From Nitriliruptoraceae bacterium (GTDB lineage: Bacteria; Actinomycetota; Nitriliruptoria; Nitriliruptorales; Nitriliruptoraceae), in assembly GCA_007131525.1 (NCBI GenBank), contig SLQK01000196.1, positions 1 through 17,389 of the forward strand: a stretch of 17,389 bases of DNA, read 5' to 3'. The notes below the pieces were generated by a model. The model was not told the DNA's origin. It saw only the letters and a list, made by a program, of their open reading frames with translations, and searched no databases. Shown here in pieces: positions 17,140 to 17,389 of the stretch. Every line of letters begins with the position of its first letter. Positions within the stretch are counted from its first letter, which is position 1. The translations under genes were made by a program, and so were the position numbers.

Positions 17140-17198
17140 CCCCGCGCCCGGCCGACTGACCCCGCCCCGGCCGGACTGACCCCGCCCCCGCCCGACGG
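17119..17198. repeat. Tandem ~20-bp GC-rich repeat spanning the mscS stop codon
   Basis: Four adjoining copies of a unit close to CCCCGCGCCCGGCCGACTGA: 17119-17139 (21 bases), 17140-17159, 17160-17179 and a more diverged 17180-17198. The first copy contains the last codons and TGA of mscS. Because the period is not a multiple of three, the TGAs of copies 1-3 (17137, 17157, 17177) fall in all three forward frames. Confidence 0.8.
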
Positions 17199-17217
17199 CA
17201 CCGCACGCGTCGAGGTG

Positions 17218-17239
17218 GCGGCCGCCTTGATGCGGCCGC
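17218..17239 (+). terminator. Hairpin downstream of mscS
   Basis: Two GCGGCCGC octamers (17218-17225 and 17232-17239), self-complementary, enclose the 6-base loop CTTGAT, giving an 8-bp all-GC stem about 80 bases after the mscS stop. There is no T-run. It is a plausible factor-independent or pausing terminator, or simply part of the repeat-rich region that follows. Confidence 0.35.
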
Positions 17240-17252
17240 TGATGCCGCGGCC

Positions 17253-17389
17253 GATGCCAGGATCGCAACGATGCGGCCTGTTGGTGGTCGTTCCGTTGCG
17301 ATCCGAGCAGGGGTGGCCGCCGCGGATGCCAGGATCGCAACGATGCGACCCGTTGGTGGTCGTTCCGTTGCGATCCGAGCAGGGGTGGC
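17253..17389. repeat. 72-bp tandem repeat with internal long hairpin (two copies, second cut by window edge)
   Basis: Copy A begins at 17253 and copy B at 17325 (period 72). Over the 65 comparable bases they differ at two positions. Each contains a perfect 11-bp inverted repeat, GGATCGCAACG / CGTTGCGATCC (17260-17270 with 17294-17304; 17332-17342 with 17366-17376), around a 23-base centre. The centre can form an inner 6-bp stem, GCGRCC with GGTCGT, and a 7-base loop YGTTGGT. The last 250 bases of the window (17140-17389) contain no credible gene; they hold only this repeat, the 20-bp repeat and GC-rich palindromes. More copies may lie to the right. Confidence 0.85.

Noticed and set aside
15832..17340. 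500-codon upstream extension of the uvrC frame
   Set aside because: It runs antisense across the whole mscS gene; UvrC homology begins only near 15831, so the extension is a chance open frame.
17253..17389. CRISPR array
   Set aside because: The whole 72-bp unit is repeated nearly identically, with no unique spacers, and no cas gene is nearby.
17253..17389. Integron attC site
   Set aside because: Size and inverted arms are superficially similar, but the GTTRRRY core is not met (the arm reads GTTGCGA), and there are no gene cassettes between copies.

Overview
The window is very GC-rich chromosomal DNA from an actinobacterium. Supporting signs are dense GTG start codons, strong C/G preference at third codon positions, a whiA gene, and the conserved block uvrC-rapZ-yvcK-whiA-gap-pgk that is typical of Actinomycetota. 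I cannot fix the class from sequence reading alone. All recognisable genes are intact except the first, which runs off the left edge.

Left part (1-3925, + strand): an oligopeptide/dipeptide ABC importer operon, dppB (5' truncated by the window), dppC, dppD and dppF. The genes overlap or nearly overlap. The one gap, between dppC and dppD, is exactly filled by a 35-codon micro-ORF that overlaps both neighbours. A GC-rich hairpin (3934-3957) separates this operon from the convergent tpiA.

Middle (3983-15831, - strand): read in the direction of transcription, the order is uvrC (nucleotide excision repair), rapZ (P-loop nucleotide-binding regulator), yvcK (gluconeogenesis factor), whiA (DNA-binding regulator), gap and pgk (lower glycolysis), two halves of a heterodimeric ABC exporter, then tpiA. 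Five junctions in this block are 4-bp GTGA stop/start overlaps, implying tight translational coupling. The usual gap-pgk-tpiA run is split by the exporter pair. A strong hairpin lies between pgk and the exporter, and secG, the usual gene after tpiA, is absent. The two exporter subunits have complementary ATPase defects: the first lacks the catalytic Glu and switch His, the second has a degenerate signature motif. This is the known asymmetric design with one active and one degenerate ATP site.

Right part (15895-17389, + strand): a small-conductance mechanosensitive channel (MscS family) is divergent from uvrC, with candidate -10 boxes back to back in a 63-bp gap. Its stop codon lies inside a tandem 20-bp GC-rich repeat. 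Beyond it is non-coding DNA with an 8-bp stem hairpin, then two copies of a 72-bp unit, the second running to the window edge. Each copy can fold into a long hairpin with an 11-bp perfect outer stem and a 6-bp inner stem, and a base change in the inner stem preserves pairing. This repeat is the feature I find hardest to explain and most worth following past the window edge.
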